Positions 21,085-30,443 of a stretch of DNA of 64,000 bases are shown piece after piece (position 1 is the first letter of the stretch; each line of letters starts with the position of its first letter). This stretch comes from Comamonas phosphati (GTDB lineage: Bacteria; Pseudomonadota; Gammaproteobacteria; Burkholderiales; Burkholderiaceae_C). The notes under the pieces are model-generated. The model searched no databases. It was not told the origin of the DNA and was given only the letters and a program-made list of their open reading frames with translations. Location of the stretch: positions 1 through 64,000 of the forward strand of contig NZ_BMEU01000005.1 in the NCBI RefSeq assembly GCF_014637085.1, read 5' to 3'. A program made the translations under genes and the position numbers.

Positions 21085-22524
21085 ATGACGCAGCCCCGGC
21101 CAATCCCCTTTCAGCAAGCCCCCGTGCGGGCCCTGGGTCTGGCGGTCTGGCTGCTGTCTTCGGCGGCCGGCGCACAGACGTTGTCGGAACTGGTGGCCCA
21201 GGCCCGCGGCTTCGATGCGCAGTGGCAGGCCCAGCAGGCCGACGCCAGGGCTGCGTCCAGCCGCGCCGACCAGGCGCTCTCGGGCCTGCTGCCCAGCGTG
21301 GGCCTGCAGGCCGGCGCCAACCGCACCCATGTGGACCTGCATGTCTCGGGCGCGCTACCGGCCACCATGCGGGTGCCGGGCAGCATGAACACCAGCCAGC
21401 AGAACCTGCAGCTCAGCGCCCAGCAGCCGCTGTACCGCCCGGCCAACAGGATTGCCTACGAGCAGGGCCAGCGCGGCCTGGATGCGGCCCAGGCCCAGCT
21501 CGACAGTGCCGCCCAGGGCCTGATCGTGCGCGTGGCCCAGGCCTACTTCGACGTGCTGGCCGCCCAGGATTCGCTCAGCGTGGCCCGGGCCCAGAAAAAA
21601 GCCATCGCCCAGCAACTGGCATCGGCCCAGCGCAATTTCGAGGTCGGCACGGCCACGATCACCGATGCGCGCGAAGCCCAGGCCCGCTTCGACCTGATCG
21701 CCGCGCAGGAGATCGCGGCCGACAACGATCTGCAGGTCAAGCGCGTGGCCCTGGACCAGCTGGTGGGCCGCACTGGAGCGCAGCCCACGCCCATGGCCAA
21801 GCCCGTGACGCTGCCCGCACTGCAGCCTGCCGGCATGCAGGCCTGGGTCGATACCGCCCTCGGCAACCAGCCACGGATCCGCCAGGCCCAGCTGGCCCTG
21901 GACATCGCCAAGCTGGACATCCAGAAAGCCCAAGCCGGCCACAAGCCCACGGTCGACCTGCAGGCCGGCTACCAGGTCAACCGCTATCCGGACGGCAGCA
22001 TGACACCCGCCATTCCGCTGGGCTACCGCACCCATGCGGCCAGCATCGGCGTGGTGATGAACATGCCGCTGTTTGCCGGCTTTGCCGTGCAGAACCGTGT
22101 CAAGGAAACCGTGGCCCTCGAGGAAAAGGCACAGGCCCAGCTCCAGGATACGCGCCGCAACGTGGAGCAGGCCACGCGCACGGCCTTCCTGGGCGTGCAA
22201 TCGGGCCGGGCCCAGGTCAAGGCCCTGGAGGCCGCCCTGGCGTCGAGCGAAAGCGCGCTGGAAGCCAACAAGACGGGCTACGAGGTCGGCGTGCGCATCA
22301 ATATCGATGTGCTCAACGCCCAGAGCCAGGTCTACCAGACCGAGCGCGACCTGGCCAATGCGCGCTACCAGGTGCTGCTGGGCCAGCTCAAGCTGCGCCA
22401 GGCCGCCGGCGTGCTCAATGACGACGATCTGCGCAGCATCGATGCGCTGACCATGGCTCCGGCCATCGCATCCAATGCCGCGGCGCCCCTACCCAAGGCG
22501 CAAGCCAAGCCGGTCAAGCACTGA
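21085..22524 (+). CDS. tolC: TolC-family outer-membrane channel protein
   Basis: A 479-residue outer-membrane factor for type I secretion and tripartite efflux. The signal peptide ends at AAGAQT (about residue 32). Two OEP repeats follow (about 33-240 and 245-440), with typical helical barrel stretches (VAQAYFDVLAAQDSLSVARA, NFEVGTATITDAREAQARFD, and in the second repeat GVQSGRAQVKALEAALASSE with GYEVGVRINIDVLNAQSQVY). GTATITD and GVRINIDVL mark the equator/turn region. It follows the rhodanese gene by 42 bases. No membrane fusion protein gene is adjacent, so it may serve several pumps. Confidence 0.9.
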   Translation: MTQPRPIPFQQAPVRALGLAVWLLSSAAGAQTLSELVAQARGFDAQWQAQQADARAASSRADQALSGLLPSVGLQAGANRTHVDLHVSGALPATMRVPGSMNTSQQNLQLSAQQPLYRPANRIAYEQGQRGLDAAQAQLDSAAQGLIVRVAQAYFDVLAAQDSLSVARAQKKAIAQQLASAQRNFEVGTATITDAREAQARFDLIAAQEIAADNDLQVKRVALDQLVGRTGAQPTPMAKPVTLPALQPAGMQAWVDTALGNQPRIRQAQLALDIAKLDIQKAQAGHKPTVDLQAGYQVNRYPDGSMTPAIPLGYRTHAASIGVVMNMPLFAGFAVQNRVKETVALEEKAQAQLQDTRRNVEQATRTAFLGVQSGRAQVKALEAALASSESALEANKTGYEVGVRINIDVLNAQSQVYQTERDLANARYQVLLGQLKLRQAAGVLNDDDLRSIDALTMAPAIASNAAAPLPKAQAKPVKH

Positions 22525-22606
22525 ATCGCAGCGCTATCGAAACAGAAGCAATCAGCTAGCGGTCGATAAATTTTTCAGATTGATTTCAGCCCAAAATGCA
22601 GGCAGA

Positions 22607-23956
22607 TCAGCCGCCAGCCGCTCCTGATCCGTGGGCACTCCGGCGCATCAGCTGTTCGATGGCCTGGGCCGTGGCTGCTGCCGCCCCGCGGTGCTGCTGC
22701 ATGAAGCCGCGCGCACACTCCTCGGCTGCCGCCAGCTTCCCGGGCGCCTGCACCAGCGCCAGTGCATCGCTCACGCCGGCCGCCATATCGGCGCTGCGCA
22801 CGGCGGCGCCGGCCTGCACCGCCATCTCGGAGGCCTGGCTGAAATTGAAGGTATGCGGTCCCAGCACCACGGGCGTGCCGCAAGCCAGGGACTCGATCAG
22901 ATTCTGCCCGCCCAGCGGCTCGAAGCTGCCGCCCATCAAGGCCACAGCCGCCAGGCCGTAATACAAAGGCATCTCGCCCAGCGAATCGCCGAGCCAGATA
23001 GCGCCCTGCTCTTCTTGCAATTCGGGCGGCACGCCTTCCCACCGGCTGCGCCGCGAGAGGCCGAAACCGGCATCGGCCATCAGCTGCGCCACGGCGTCGA
23101 AGCGCTGGGGATGGCGCGGCACGATCAGCCACTGCACGGCTTGCGCTGCGGCACCTAGCTGCTTGAGTCGGGCCAGCAGCAGTGCCTCCTCGCCGTCGCG
23201 GCTGCTGGCCAGCAGCACGACAGGTTTCCGGAGAAGCAGGCGCCAGTTGGCTGCACGGGACATCTGGGCCTGGTCGGGCAGCACGTCGAACTTGAGGTTG
23301 CCCAGCACCGCATCCACTCTGGCCCCGACATTGCGCAGGCGCTGCGCATCGTCCTCGGTCTGGGCCCAGACGGCGGCCAGCGCGCCGTAGGCGGGCCGGG
23401 CAATCGGCGTCATGCGCAAGGCACCGGCCTCGGATTTGGCATTGAGCCGCGCATTGGCCAGCGCCAGCGGCACGCCGGCATTCGCGCAGGCGGCAATCAG
23501 ATTGGGCCAGACCTCGGTTTCCATGAGCACGCCCACGGCCGGGCGGAACTGGTCCACGAAGCGGCGCGTGGCGCCCAGCGTGTCCCAGGGCAGCCAGACC
23601 TGTATATCGCCCGGCCTCCCCATATCAGCTAACAGTTTGGCGCCCTCTTCGCGGCCCGTGGCCGTGCCGTGGGTGAGCAGCAGGCGCATGCCGGGCAGGC
23701 GCTCACGCAAGGCCTTGACCAGAATGGCCGCCGCGCGCGTCTCGCCCAGGGACACGGAATGGATCCAGATCCACTGTCCGCGCCCGTCCTGTCCCAGGTC
23801 GGCCGGCGCGTAATGGCCGAAGCGCTCGGACACCGCCAGGGCGTAGCCGGGCTCGGCCACGGCGCGGCGGCGCAGCTTGCGGCGCAGCAAGGGCTGGGCC
23901 AGCCAGGCCAGCGCGCTGTAGGCGCAGCGCGCCAGGGTCAGGGAAGCCTTGGGCAT
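22607..23956 (-). CDS. waaA: 3-deoxy-D-manno-octulosonic acid (Kdo) transferase
   Basis: A 449-residue GT-B glycosyltransferase that adds Kdo from CMP-Kdo to lipid A precursor at the inner leaflet. The N-terminal anchor (SLTLARCAYSALAWLAQPLL) is followed by the acceptor domain with WIHSVSLGETRAAAILVKAL (catalytic Glu in GE), LLLTHGTATGREEG, ETEVWPNLIAAC, and the donor domain with LLASSRDGEE, VPRHPQRFD, ALMGGSFEPLGGQNLIESLA and GPHTFNFSQASEMAV. The start is set at ATG 23954-23956, just after the upstream phosphomannomutase stop; an earlier ATG at 24010 would overlap that gene. The two genes probably share a transcript. Confidence 0.93.
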   Translation of the reverse strand: MPKASLTLARCAYSALAWLAQPLLRRKLRRRAVAEPGYALAVSERFGHYAPADLGQDGRGQWIWIHSVSLGETRAAAILVKALRERLPGMRLLLTHGTATGREEGAKLLADMGRPGDIQVWLPWDTLGATRRFVDQFRPAVGVLMETEVWPNLIAACANAGVPLALANARLNAKSEAGALRMTPIARPAYGALAAVWAQTEDDAQRLRNVGARVDAVLGNLKFDVLPDQAQMSRAANWRLLLRKPVVLLASSRDGEEALLLARLKQLGAAAQAVQWLIVPRHPQRFDAVAQLMADAGFGLSRRSRWEGVPPELQEEQGAIWLGDSLGEMPLYYGLAAVALMGGSFEPLGGQNLIESLACGTPVVLGPHTFNFSQASEMAVQAGAAVRSADMAAGVSDALALVQAPGKLAAAEECARGFMQQHRGAAAATAQAIEQLMRRSAHGSGAAGG

Positions 23957-23981
23957 TCCCGCTATCAGGCCATCCAAGGCA

Positions 23982-25370
23982 TCAATGGGCCGCGCCGCCC
24001 ACTTGCGCATCGGGCTTGACGCGCTTGAGCAGTGCCAGCATGCGCTCTTCGATGCGCTGCAGGGCGGCTTCGCTATGGCCTTCGAAGCGCAGCACCAGCA
24101 CGGGCGTGGTGTTGCTGGCACGGATCAGGCCAAAGCCATCGGGCCAATCCACGCGCAGGCCATCGATGGTGCTGACCCGGGCCGGCGCCGCAAACTCGCT
24201 GGCCGCCAGAGCCTGCAGCTCGGCCGCCAGGCGGTGCGGCTCGCCTTCGGCGCAGCTCACATTGAGCTCCGGCGTGGAATGGCTGGTGGGCAGCGCATTG
24301 AGCACGGCGCTGGGGTCGGCCTCGCGGCTCAGGATTTCCAGCAGGCGGCAACCGGCGTAGGTGCCATCGTCGAAGCCGTACCAGCGCTCCTTGAAGAAGA
24401 TATGTCCGCTCATCTCGCCGCCCAGGGGCGCATCGAGCTCCTTCATGCGCGCCTTCACCAGCGAATGGCCGGTCTTGTACATCACGGGCTGGCCGCCGGC
24501 CGCTTCAATGGCCGGCGCCAGACGCTGCGTGCATTTCACGTCGAACAGGATCGGCGCTCCGGGCACGCGCGAGAGCACGTCGCGGGCGAACAGCATCATC
24601 TGGCGGTCGGGGAAGATGGTCTGGCCGTCCTTGGTCACGATGCCCAGGCGGTCGCCGTCGCCGTCGAAGGCCAGGCCCAGCTCGGCGTTGGTGGTCTGCA
24701 GCGCCTCGATGAGGTCGCGCAGGTTCTCGGGCTTGCTGGGGTCGGGGTGGTGGTTGGGAAAATCGCCGTCCACCTCGGAGAACAGCTCGATCACCTCGCA
24801 GCCGAGCTGGCGGAAGATGGCCGGGGCCGAAGCGCCGGCCACGCCGTTGCCGCAGTCCACCACGATCCTCATGGGGCGCGAGAGCTTGACGTCGCCCAGG
24901 ATGCGGGCCGTGTAATCAGCCAGCACATCGGCTTTCCGGACCTGGCCGCCGCCCGTGACGGACCAAGCCTCGTCTTCCATGCGCTGGCGCAGGGCCTGGA
25001 TTTCGTCGCCATAGATGGCCCGGCCGCCCAGCACCATTTTGAAGCCGTTGTAGTCCTTGGGATTGTGGCTGCCCGTGACCTGGATGCCGCTCCTGCACAG
25101 CGTAGCAGCCGCAAAATACAGCATGGGCGTGGTTGCCATGCCGATATCGATGACCTGCACGCCCACCTCGGTCAGGCCCTGCATCAGCGCCGAAGACAGC
25201 GCCGGGCCCGAGATACGGCCGTCGCGGCCCACGGCCACCGTGGTCTCGCCTTCGGCCAGGGCCGCCATGCCGAATGCGCGGCCTATGCCCCGGGCAACCT
25301 CTTCGGTCAGGGTAGCCGGCACGACGCCGCGAATGTCATAGGCTTTGAAAATGGAGGATGCAACTTGCAC
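23982..25370 (-). CDS. Phosphomannomutase/phosphoglucomutase (AlgC/ManB type)
   Basis: A 462-residue alpha-D-phosphohexomutase that interconverts hexose 1- and 6-phosphates for LPS and exopolysaccharide precursors. The four domains are recognisable: start SIFKAYDIRGVVPATL, the phosphoserine loop VTGSHNPKDYNGFKM (Ser about residue 105), metal-binding LAFDGDGDRLGIV, sugar-binding GGEMSGHIFF, and phosphate-binding VLRFEGHSEAAL. The GTG at 25368-25370 is chosen as start because homology begins with QVASSIFKAYDIRG there; an in-frame ATG at 25409 is possible. It overlaps no gene and precedes waaA by 25 bases, so both serve the cell envelope. Confidence 0.92.
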   Translation of the reverse strand: MQVASSIFKAYDIRGVVPATLTEEVARGIGRAFGMAALAEGETTVAVGRDGRISGPALSSALMQGLTEVGVQVIDIGMATTPMLYFAAATLCRSGIQVTGSHNPKDYNGFKMVLGGRAIYGDEIQALRQRMEDEAWSVTGGGQVRKADVLADYTARILGDVKLSRPMRIVVDCGNGVAGASAPAIFRQLGCEVIELFSEVDGDFPNHHPDPSKPENLRDLIEALQTTNAELGLAFDGDGDRLGIVTKDGQTIFPDRQMMLFARDVLSRVPGAPILFDVKCTQRLAPAIEAAGGQPVMYKTGHSLVKARMKELDAPLGGEMSGHIFFKERWYGFDDGTYAGCRLLEILSREADPSAVLNALPTSHSTPELNVSCAEGEPHRLAAELQALAASEFAAPARVSTIDGLRVDWPDGFGLIRASNTTPVLVLRFEGHSEAALQRIEERMLALLKRVKPDAQVGGAAH

Positions 25371-25456
25371 GGTGGGTCTTTCTCGTAGAGTTTCGATCCA
25401 GCAACGCATGACACAGGCCAGCGCAGCGTAACCGGGCGATTTTAGGCTGCAAACAA

Positions 25457-25487
25457 CAAGGCCCGCGGCTTGCAGCTGCGGGCCTTG
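25457..25487 (-). terminator. Terminator-like stem between prpE and the phosphomannomutase gene
   Basis: CAAGGCCCGC (25457-25466) pairs with GCGGGCCTTG (25478-25487), loop GGCTTGCAGCT, 33 bases beyond the prpE stop. On the minus strand it is followed by TTGTTTG. Confidence 0.7.
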
Positions 25488-25519
25488 AATTCACTGACGC
25501 CAGCTGAGGCGCTCGATCT

Positions 25520-27412
25520 TTACAGGCGCTGCTGCACCTGGGCCAGCGCGGCCGGATCTTCCATGGTGCTCAGATCGCCGGGATCGCGCCCCTCGGCCAC
25601 GGCCTGCAGGGCGCGGCGCAGCAGCTTGCCGCTGCGCGTCTTGGGCAGAGCGGTGACGAACACCACGCGCGACGGCCTTGCCACGGCGCCCAGGCGCGAA
25701 TCGACCAGCTTCATCACCTCGGCCTCCAGCGCCCGGCTGGCCGCGGCGTCTTCCGCCAGCGCCGCATCGCGCACCACGGCAAAGGCCAGGGCCACCTGGC
25801 CCTTGAGGCTGTCCGCCATGCCGACCACGGCCACTTCGGCGATCTGCGCATGGGCGGCAATGCTCTCCTCGATCTCGCGCGTGCCCAGGCGGTGCCCGGC
25901 CACGTTGATCACGTCGTCGGTACGGCCCAGGATGAAGTAATAACCGTCCTCGTCGCGGATGCCCCAGTCGAAGGTGCTGTAGATCAGCCGCCCCGGAATG
26001 CTCTTCCAGTAGGTGTTGACGAAGCGCTCGTCGTCGCGCCAGACGGTCTGCATGCAGCCCGGCGGCAGCGGCCCTTCGATGGCGAGCACGCCTTTCTGGT
26101 TGGCTCCGGTCAGTTCCTCGCCCGTGGCATCGTCGATCAGCTTGACGTTGTAGCCATACACGGCCTTGCCGGGGCTGCCGAAGCGCGTGGCCTGCGTTTC
26201 CACGCCGTTGCACAGCGTCAGGATGGGCCAGCCGGTTTCCGTCTGCCAGTAGTTGTCGATGATGGGCTTCTTGATGGCATCGCTGATCCAGGCCGCCGTG
26301 GGCTCATCCAGCGGCTCGCCCGCCAGCCACAGGCCCTTGAGGCTGGACAGGTCGTGGCGGTGCAGATGCTCGGCATCGTGCTTCTTGAGCACGCGGATGG
26401 CCGTGGGCGCCGAGAACATGTGCGTGACCCGGTATTTCTCGACGATGCCCCACCAGGTGCCCGCATCGGGTCGCACGGGCAGGCCCTCGTAGAGCACCGT
26501 GGCCATGCCGGCGATCAGCGGCGCGTAGATGATGTAGCTGTGGCCCACGACCCAGCCGATATCGCTGGTGCTGAAGAAAGTCTGACCCGCCTCGGCGTCG
26601 AAGATGTGCTTCATGCTGGCCGCCAGCGCCACGGTATAGCCGCCCGTGTCGCGCTGCACGCCCTTGGGCCGGCCCGTGGTGCCGCTGGTGTAGAGCGTGT
26701 AGCTCGGATGCGTGGCATCCACCCACTCGCAAGCCACCTGCGCATCCAGGTGCAGAGTACGCAGGGAGGCCCAGTCATGGTCGCGCCCGGCCCGCATGGG
26801 CGCCGGCGCCAGGCCCCGGTCCACGATCAGCACGGCCGCGGGCTGGTGGCTGGAAAGCTTCAGAGCCTCGTCGAGCAAGGGCTTGTAGGCCACGACGCGG
26901 CCGCCGCGGGAGCCTGCATCGGCGCTCACGATGACTTTGGGCTGGGCATCGTCGATGCGCGATGCCAGCGCCCCCGAGGCAAAGCCGCCGAACACCACCG
27001 AATGGATGGCGCCCAGGCGCGCGCAGGCCAGCATGGCAAAGGCCGCCTCGGCGATCATGGGCATATAGATCTGCACGCGGTCGCCCTTTTCCACGCCCAG
27101 CGCCTTCAGCACCGCGGCCATGCGGTTGACCTCCGCGTGCAGCTCCCGGTAGCTGTAGACCTTCTCGGTGTCGGTCTCGGTGGAGATGGCAATCAGCGCC
27201 TTCTGCTCGGCCCGCGCGGCCAGGTGCCGGTCCACGGCGTTGTGGCACAGATTGGTCACCCCGCCGGCAAACCATTTGGCAAACGGCGGATGGCTGTAGT
27301 CGCAGACCTGCTGCGGCGGCTGGCGCCACTCGATCAGTTGGGCCTGCTCGGCCCAGAAACCGTCGCGGTCATGGATGGACCGCTGGTAGAAATCATCAAA
27401 ACGCATGCTCAT
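25520..27412 (-). CDS. prpE: Propionate--CoA ligase
   Basis: A 630-residue acyl-adenylate-forming enzyme that activates propionate (with side activity on acetate) to the CoA ester for the methylcitrate cycle. The start SMRFDDFYQRSIHDRDGFWA is typical of PrpE. ANL motifs: the AMP loop YTSGTTGRPKGVQRDTGGY, SDIGWVVGHSYIIYAPL, YWQTETGWPI, FDWGIRDEDGYYFILGRTDD, and the acetylatable Lys region LPKTRSGKLLRRAL near residue 600. Start ATG at 27410-27412 has AGGAGAC upstream. It stands alone, without prpB/C nearby. Acetyl-CoA synthetase is the alternative, but the N-terminal region favours PrpE. Confidence 0.88.
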   Translation of the reverse strand: MSMRFDDFYQRSIHDRDGFWAEQAQLIEWRQPPQQVCDYSHPPFAKWFAGGVTNLCHNAVDRHLAARAEQKALIAISTETDTEKVYSYRELHAEVNRMAAVLKALGVEKGDRVQIYMPMIAEAAFAMLACARLGAIHSVVFGGFASGALASRIDDAQPKVIVSADAGSRGGRVVAYKPLLDEALKLSSHQPAAVLIVDRGLAPAPMRAGRDHDWASLRTLHLDAQVACEWVDATHPSYTLYTSGTTGRPKGVQRDTGGYTVALAASMKHIFDAEAGQTFFSTSDIGWVVGHSYIIYAPLIAGMATVLYEGLPVRPDAGTWWGIVEKYRVTHMFSAPTAIRVLKKHDAEHLHRHDLSSLKGLWLAGEPLDEPTAAWISDAIKKPIIDNYWQTETGWPILTLCNGVETQATRFGSPGKAVYGYNVKLIDDATGEELTGANQKGVLAIEGPLPPGCMQTVWRDDERFVNTYWKSIPGRLIYSTFDWGIRDEDGYYFILGRTDDVINVAGHRLGTREIEESIAAHAQIAEVAVVGMADSLKGQVALAFAVVRDAALAEDAAASRALEAEVMKLVDSRLGAVARPSRVVFVTALPKTRSGKLLRRALQAVAEGRDPGDLSTMEDPAALAQVQQRL

Positions 27413-27558
27413 CGTTTGTCTCCTTGGCTCTCCATGCTTGGCGGAAAGCTTTCTGAATTCATAATTATTCATCACAGACTTGCCAAAAACTGACAACAGG
27501 CACTGGCAAGCTGTCTCGGTCTGCGCCCAAGCCTTGCGCATATGCCCAAGATACAAAA

Positions 27559-27588
27559 AAAGCACCCGCAGGTGCTTTCTTTTTTCTG
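27559..27588. terminator. Bidirectional intrinsic terminator
   Basis: AAAGCACC-CGCA-GGTGCTTT with T runs on both strands (CTTTTTTC on plus; TTTTTTGTAT on minus). It lies 35 bases beyond the stop of the minus-strand gene at 27623. Confidence 0.88.
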
Positions 27589-27622
27589 AGCGACATCGCA
27601 TCGACCATGCCGGGCAGCGCCA

Positions 27623-28225
27623 TCACTTGATCAGCGTCAGCATGTCCTTGAAGTCGGGGTGCTCGCAGCTGCGCAGCCACTCGAATAGCACCATTTCGGT
27701 CGTCACCAGTTCGGCGCCCGCGCCGGCCAGGCGGTCGAAGGCCGCGTCGCGGTTGCGCTCGGTGCGCGAGCCGCAGGCATCCGTCACGACCCAGACGTCG
27801 AATTCCTCCTCGAGCAGCTCCAGCGCCGTCTGCAGCAGGCAGACATGGGTTTCGCAGCCGGCAATCACCACCATATTGCGCTCGGGCGCCTGCTGCTGCG
27901 GTTTCTGCAGATGCTTGGGCAGGCTGCGCGCATTGCCGCCCTGGGGTTTGGCGGGAGGACGCAGCCACTCGCCCAGGCCTTCGGGAACGGCGCTGAAACA
28001 CATTTTCTCCAGCGTCTTGCGGCACAGGGCCTTGAGTTCGGCATGGTTGGCACCCAGGCGCAAGGGATTCTGCTCCGTGCCCCATGCGGGCACTTCCAGC
28101 AACTGGGCCGCCTTGGCCAGCTTGACGGCGTTGGCCAGGGCCAAGGGGCCTTCGTGGATCACGGGCATGAGCTTGTCCTGGTAGTCCACCAGGACGAGTT
28201 GCGACTCGGATGCGTCCAATAGCAT
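27623..28225 (-). CDS. Isochorismatase-family hydrolase
   Basis: A 200-residue alpha/beta hydrolase of the cysteine-dependent isochorismatase superfamily (YcaC-like). The catalytic triad can be followed: Asp in LVLVDYQDKLMPVI, Lys in CRKTLEKMCFSA, and the nucleophilic Cys in VIAGCETHVCLLQTAL. The late TDACGSRTERNRDAAFDRL is also family-typical. The insertion NARSLPKHLQKPQQQAPERN between Lys and Cys is longer than usual. Substrates range from amides and N-carbamoyl compounds to isochorismate, so none can be assigned. Monocistronic. Confidence 0.85.
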   Translation of the reverse strand: MLLDASESQLVLVDYQDKLMPVIHEGPLALANAVKLAKAAQLLEVPAWGTEQNPLRLGANHAELKALCRKTLEKMCFSAVPEGLGEWLRPPAKPQGGNARSLPKHLQKPQQQAPERNMVVIAGCETHVCLLQTALELLEEEFDVWVVTDACGSRTERNRDAAFDRLAGAGAELVTTEMVLFEWLRSCEHPDFKDMLTLIK

Positions 28226-28521
28226 TGCTGATTCTTTCGGGAAGGGATGGGTTCAAATGTCCAGGGGCTGCAAAGCGCAAAGGCCGGGCAGCAACCAGCC
28301 TATTGTCGCAGTTCAGGCAGCCGGGGCGCTGTAGGAGGCCGCACCGCGGCCACCCATGACGGCCCGACCTTGGGGTACCGTCACAGCACTTTCTTTTTGC
28401 TAGCTGCGGCAGCGCGCAGCGCCTGCCTGGGCGGTATTTTTGGCGGCAAGCCGAAAAACCTACTGATCTCAGTGGAATTATCAGCCCCGTCCTACAAAAA
28501 AACCTGCTACCCTCACGCCCC

Positions 28522-29145
28522 ATGTCCCGATGGCTCATTGCTCTATTGTTTGTCAGCGCCACCGCCCACGCCGCACCCGGCGAGCTCCGTGACGACGACA
28601 CTGCCCAGTTGCTGGTCAACCGGGGCCTCATCACCCAGCTGCGCGAAGCACGCCACACCGTCGCCGAACGGACTTCCGACTTTGTTCGCGAAGCCCGCCA
28701 GAATGTTGCCGAGAAAACCTCGGACCTGGTCGTCACGGCCATGGGCTTCCTCGGGGTGCCCTATCGCTTCGGCGGCAACAACGCCGAGACCGGCTTTGAC
28801 TGCAGCGGCTTCGTGCGCGCCATCTACTCGCAGACCGTGGGCAAGGTCCTGCCCCGCCGCGCCGAAGAGCAGGCCCAGGCGGCCCAGCACATCGACCGCA
28901 ACGAACTCAAGCCCGGCGATCTGGTGTTCTTCAACACCATGCGCCGCGCATTCAGCCATGTGGGCATCTACGTCGGCGAAGGCAAGTTCATCCACGCACC
29001 CCGCACCGGAGCCAGCGTGCGTGTGGAGAGCATGCAGACCTCCTACTGGGCCCGCCGCTTCGATGGCGCCCGCCGTGTTGAAGGTGCGGAAGCCGCCGAC
29101 GCGGCCTCCGTCGCAATGAGCATGGCGGCCTCGGCCCCGCAATAA
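28522..29145 (+). CDS. Exported NlpC/P60-family cysteine peptidase
   Basis: A 207-residue secreted peptidoglycan hydrolase, probably a D,L-endopeptidase. A signal peptide (SRWLIALLFVSATAHAAPGE, cleaved near residue 18) precedes a helical linker (TVAERTSDFVREARQNVAEK) and the C40 domain (about 70-185). Catalytic Cys is in GFDCSGFVRAIY and His in FSHVGIYVGEG; the third residue is probably the His in FIHAPRTG. PYRFGGNNAETGFDCSGF is the family signature. A Met-rich Ala tail ends it. It has its own terminator at 29161. Confidence 0.9.
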   Translation: MSRWLIALLFVSATAHAAPGELRDDDTAQLLVNRGLITQLREARHTVAERTSDFVREARQNVAEKTSDLVVTAMGFLGVPYRFGGNNAETGFDCSGFVRAIYSQTVGKVLPRRAEEQAQAAQHIDRNELKPGDLVFFNTMRRAFSHVGIYVGEGKFIHAPRTGASVRVESMQTSYWARRFDGARRVEGAEAADAASVAMSMAASAPQ

Positions 29146-29160
29146 GCACCCGCTCCCTCA

Positions 29161-29189
29161 AAAAAGCCTGCCTGGAGCAGGCTTTTTTG
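29161..29189. terminator. Bidirectional intrinsic terminator after the NlpC/P60 gene
   Basis: Perfect 12-bp stem AAAAAAGCCTGC / GCAGGCTTTTTT with loop CTGGA, 15 bases after the stop. Confidence 0.92.
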
Positions 29190-29352
29190 CTTTTGCAAGA
29201 ACTTGTACATCGGGTGCCGAAAACCGCCCACCGAAAGAGCCGGGAAGAATCAGGCCCGCGTACACGTTCATAAAGCGCCGTGTCCGACAGGAGGCCATGA
29301 GGCACAAACCTAGAGTCGTTGCATTGCATCGACTCCGAAGGAAATACCCCCC

Positions 29353-29601
29353 ATGTCCATCATTGGCACACTCTTCGTCGGCCTCATCGTGGGCCTGATC
29401 GCACGCGCCCTCAAGCCCGGCAATGACAGCATGGGCTGGATCATGACCATCCTGCTGGGCGTCGCCGGCTCCCTGCTCGCCACCTATGTCGGTGTCGCTC
29501 TCAACTGGTACCAGGCCGGGGAATCCGCAAGCTGGATCGCCTCGGTCGTCGGCGCCGTCGTGTTGCTGCTGATCTACAACGTATTTCGCAGCAAGACGTA
29601 A
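29353..29601 (+). CDS. GlsB/YeaQ/YmgE-family stress membrane protein
   Basis: An 82-residue protein with three hydrophobic helices (IIGTLFVGLIVGLIARAL, GWIMTILLGVAGSLLATYVG, SWIASVVGAVVLLLIYNVF). The GLIVGLIARALKPG and GWIMTILLGVAGSLLATYVG stretches are the signature of transglycosylase-associated proteins (YeaQ/YmgE). These small inner-membrane proteins are induced by stationary phase or stress in other bacteria; their biochemical role is not established. GGAAATACCCCCC precedes the ATG. Confidence 0.88.
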   Translation: MSIIGTLFVGLIVGLIARALKPGNDSMGWIMTILLGVAGSLLATYVGVALNWYQAGESASWIASVVGAVVLLLIYNVFRSKT

Positions 29602-29627
29602 TTCCAGGCATTCAACGCTTCTTCTTT

Positions 29628-29658
29628 CCGACGCACTGGTCCATGATCGGTGCGTCGG
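29628..29658. other. Stem-loop downstream of the YeaQ-like gene
   Basis: CCGACGCAC (29628-29636) pairs with GTGCGTCGG (29650-29658), 9 bp perfect, 13-nt loop, no T run. Possibly a weak or factor-assisted terminator. Confidence 0.5.
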
Positions 29659-29726
29659 CTGGCGTTACTGTATTGACGGCGGCGCGGCTATGTCACTGCT
29701 ATTCCTGATTCCCCTTCTGGATCTCT

Positions 29727-30407
29727 ATGTGGCCTCGCAAGTCCGAACCCACTTTGCCCATTCCCTCGGTACATAGCGGCCGCCAGGACGTCGCCCAGGC
29801 CGCCGAGCGCGCCCGCAGCCTGCTCAAGAAGCGCGCCATGCTCGGAGCCGCTGCCAGCTCCATCCCCATTCCAGGACTGGACTGGGCGGTCGACGCCGCA
29901 CTGCTGTCGCGCCTTCTGCCGCGCATCAACCAGGAGTTCGGCCTGACGCCCGAGCAGCTCGACGAACTCAGCCCCAGCAAGCGCGAGCAGGTACAGAAGG
30001 CCGTGGCCATGGTCGGCTCGGTGGTGATCGGCAAGTTCATCACACGCGATGTGGTCATGCGCCTGTCCCGCGTGGCCGGCATGCGCATGACGGCCAAGCA
30101 GGCTGCCAGATATGTCCCCCTGGCGGGCCAGCTGGCGGCCGCGGCCCTGGGCTACGCCACCTTGCGTTATCTGGGCGAGCGCCATATCCAGGACTGCATC
30201 CGCGTGGTGGAGCATGCCGAGCTCGACATCCCCGCACGCCTGCACCGCGCGGCGCATACGGTCATGCGCAGCAGCACCGATCTGGACAGCCGCTGGGACC
30301 ATCTGCGCGACCGCGTCGCCCCCACGGACAATCCGCCACGCAACTGGCAGCTCCCCGACCGCGCTCCATGGGGCCGCAAGAAGGGCCCCGACGATTCCGG
30401 TCAGTGA
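29727..30407 (+). CDS. Hypothetical protein with two hydrophobic helical segments
   Basis: A 226-residue protein, by composition a cytoplasmic-membrane or membrane-associated one. Segments: KKRAMLGAAASSIPIPGLDW (a hydrophobic helix with PxPG, as in the DUF697 tail of GTPase-like proteins), LLSRLLPRINQEFGLTPEQL, VQKAVAMVGSVVIGKFITRD, and ARYVPLAGQLAAAALGYATL. A charged C-terminal tail follows (SRWDHLRDRVAPTDNPPRNW). The layout recalls the membrane part of DUF697 proteins, without their GTPase domain. Function unknown; no close operon partner, since the EVE gene begins 36 bases on. Confidence 0.6.
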   Translation: MWPRKSEPTLPIPSVHSGRQDVAQAAERARSLLKKRAMLGAAASSIPIPGLDWAVDAALLSRLLPRINQEFGLTPEQLDELSPSKREQVQKAVAMVGSVVIGKFITRDVVMRLSRVAGMRMTAKQAARYVPLAGQLAAAALGYATLRYLGERHIQDCIRVVEHAELDIPARLHRAAHTVMRSSTDLDSRWDHLRDRVAPTDNPPRNWQLPDRAPWGRKKGPDDSGQ

Positions 30408-30443
30408 TACCCATGGCCGCCGGCGCGGCCTATGATCTCCTCC

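Noticed and set aside
28247-28521. Possible small gene between the isochorismatase-like and NlpC/P60 genes
   Set aside because: The frame continues out of phase into the NlpC/P60 gene and shows no conserved features; treated as a promoter region.
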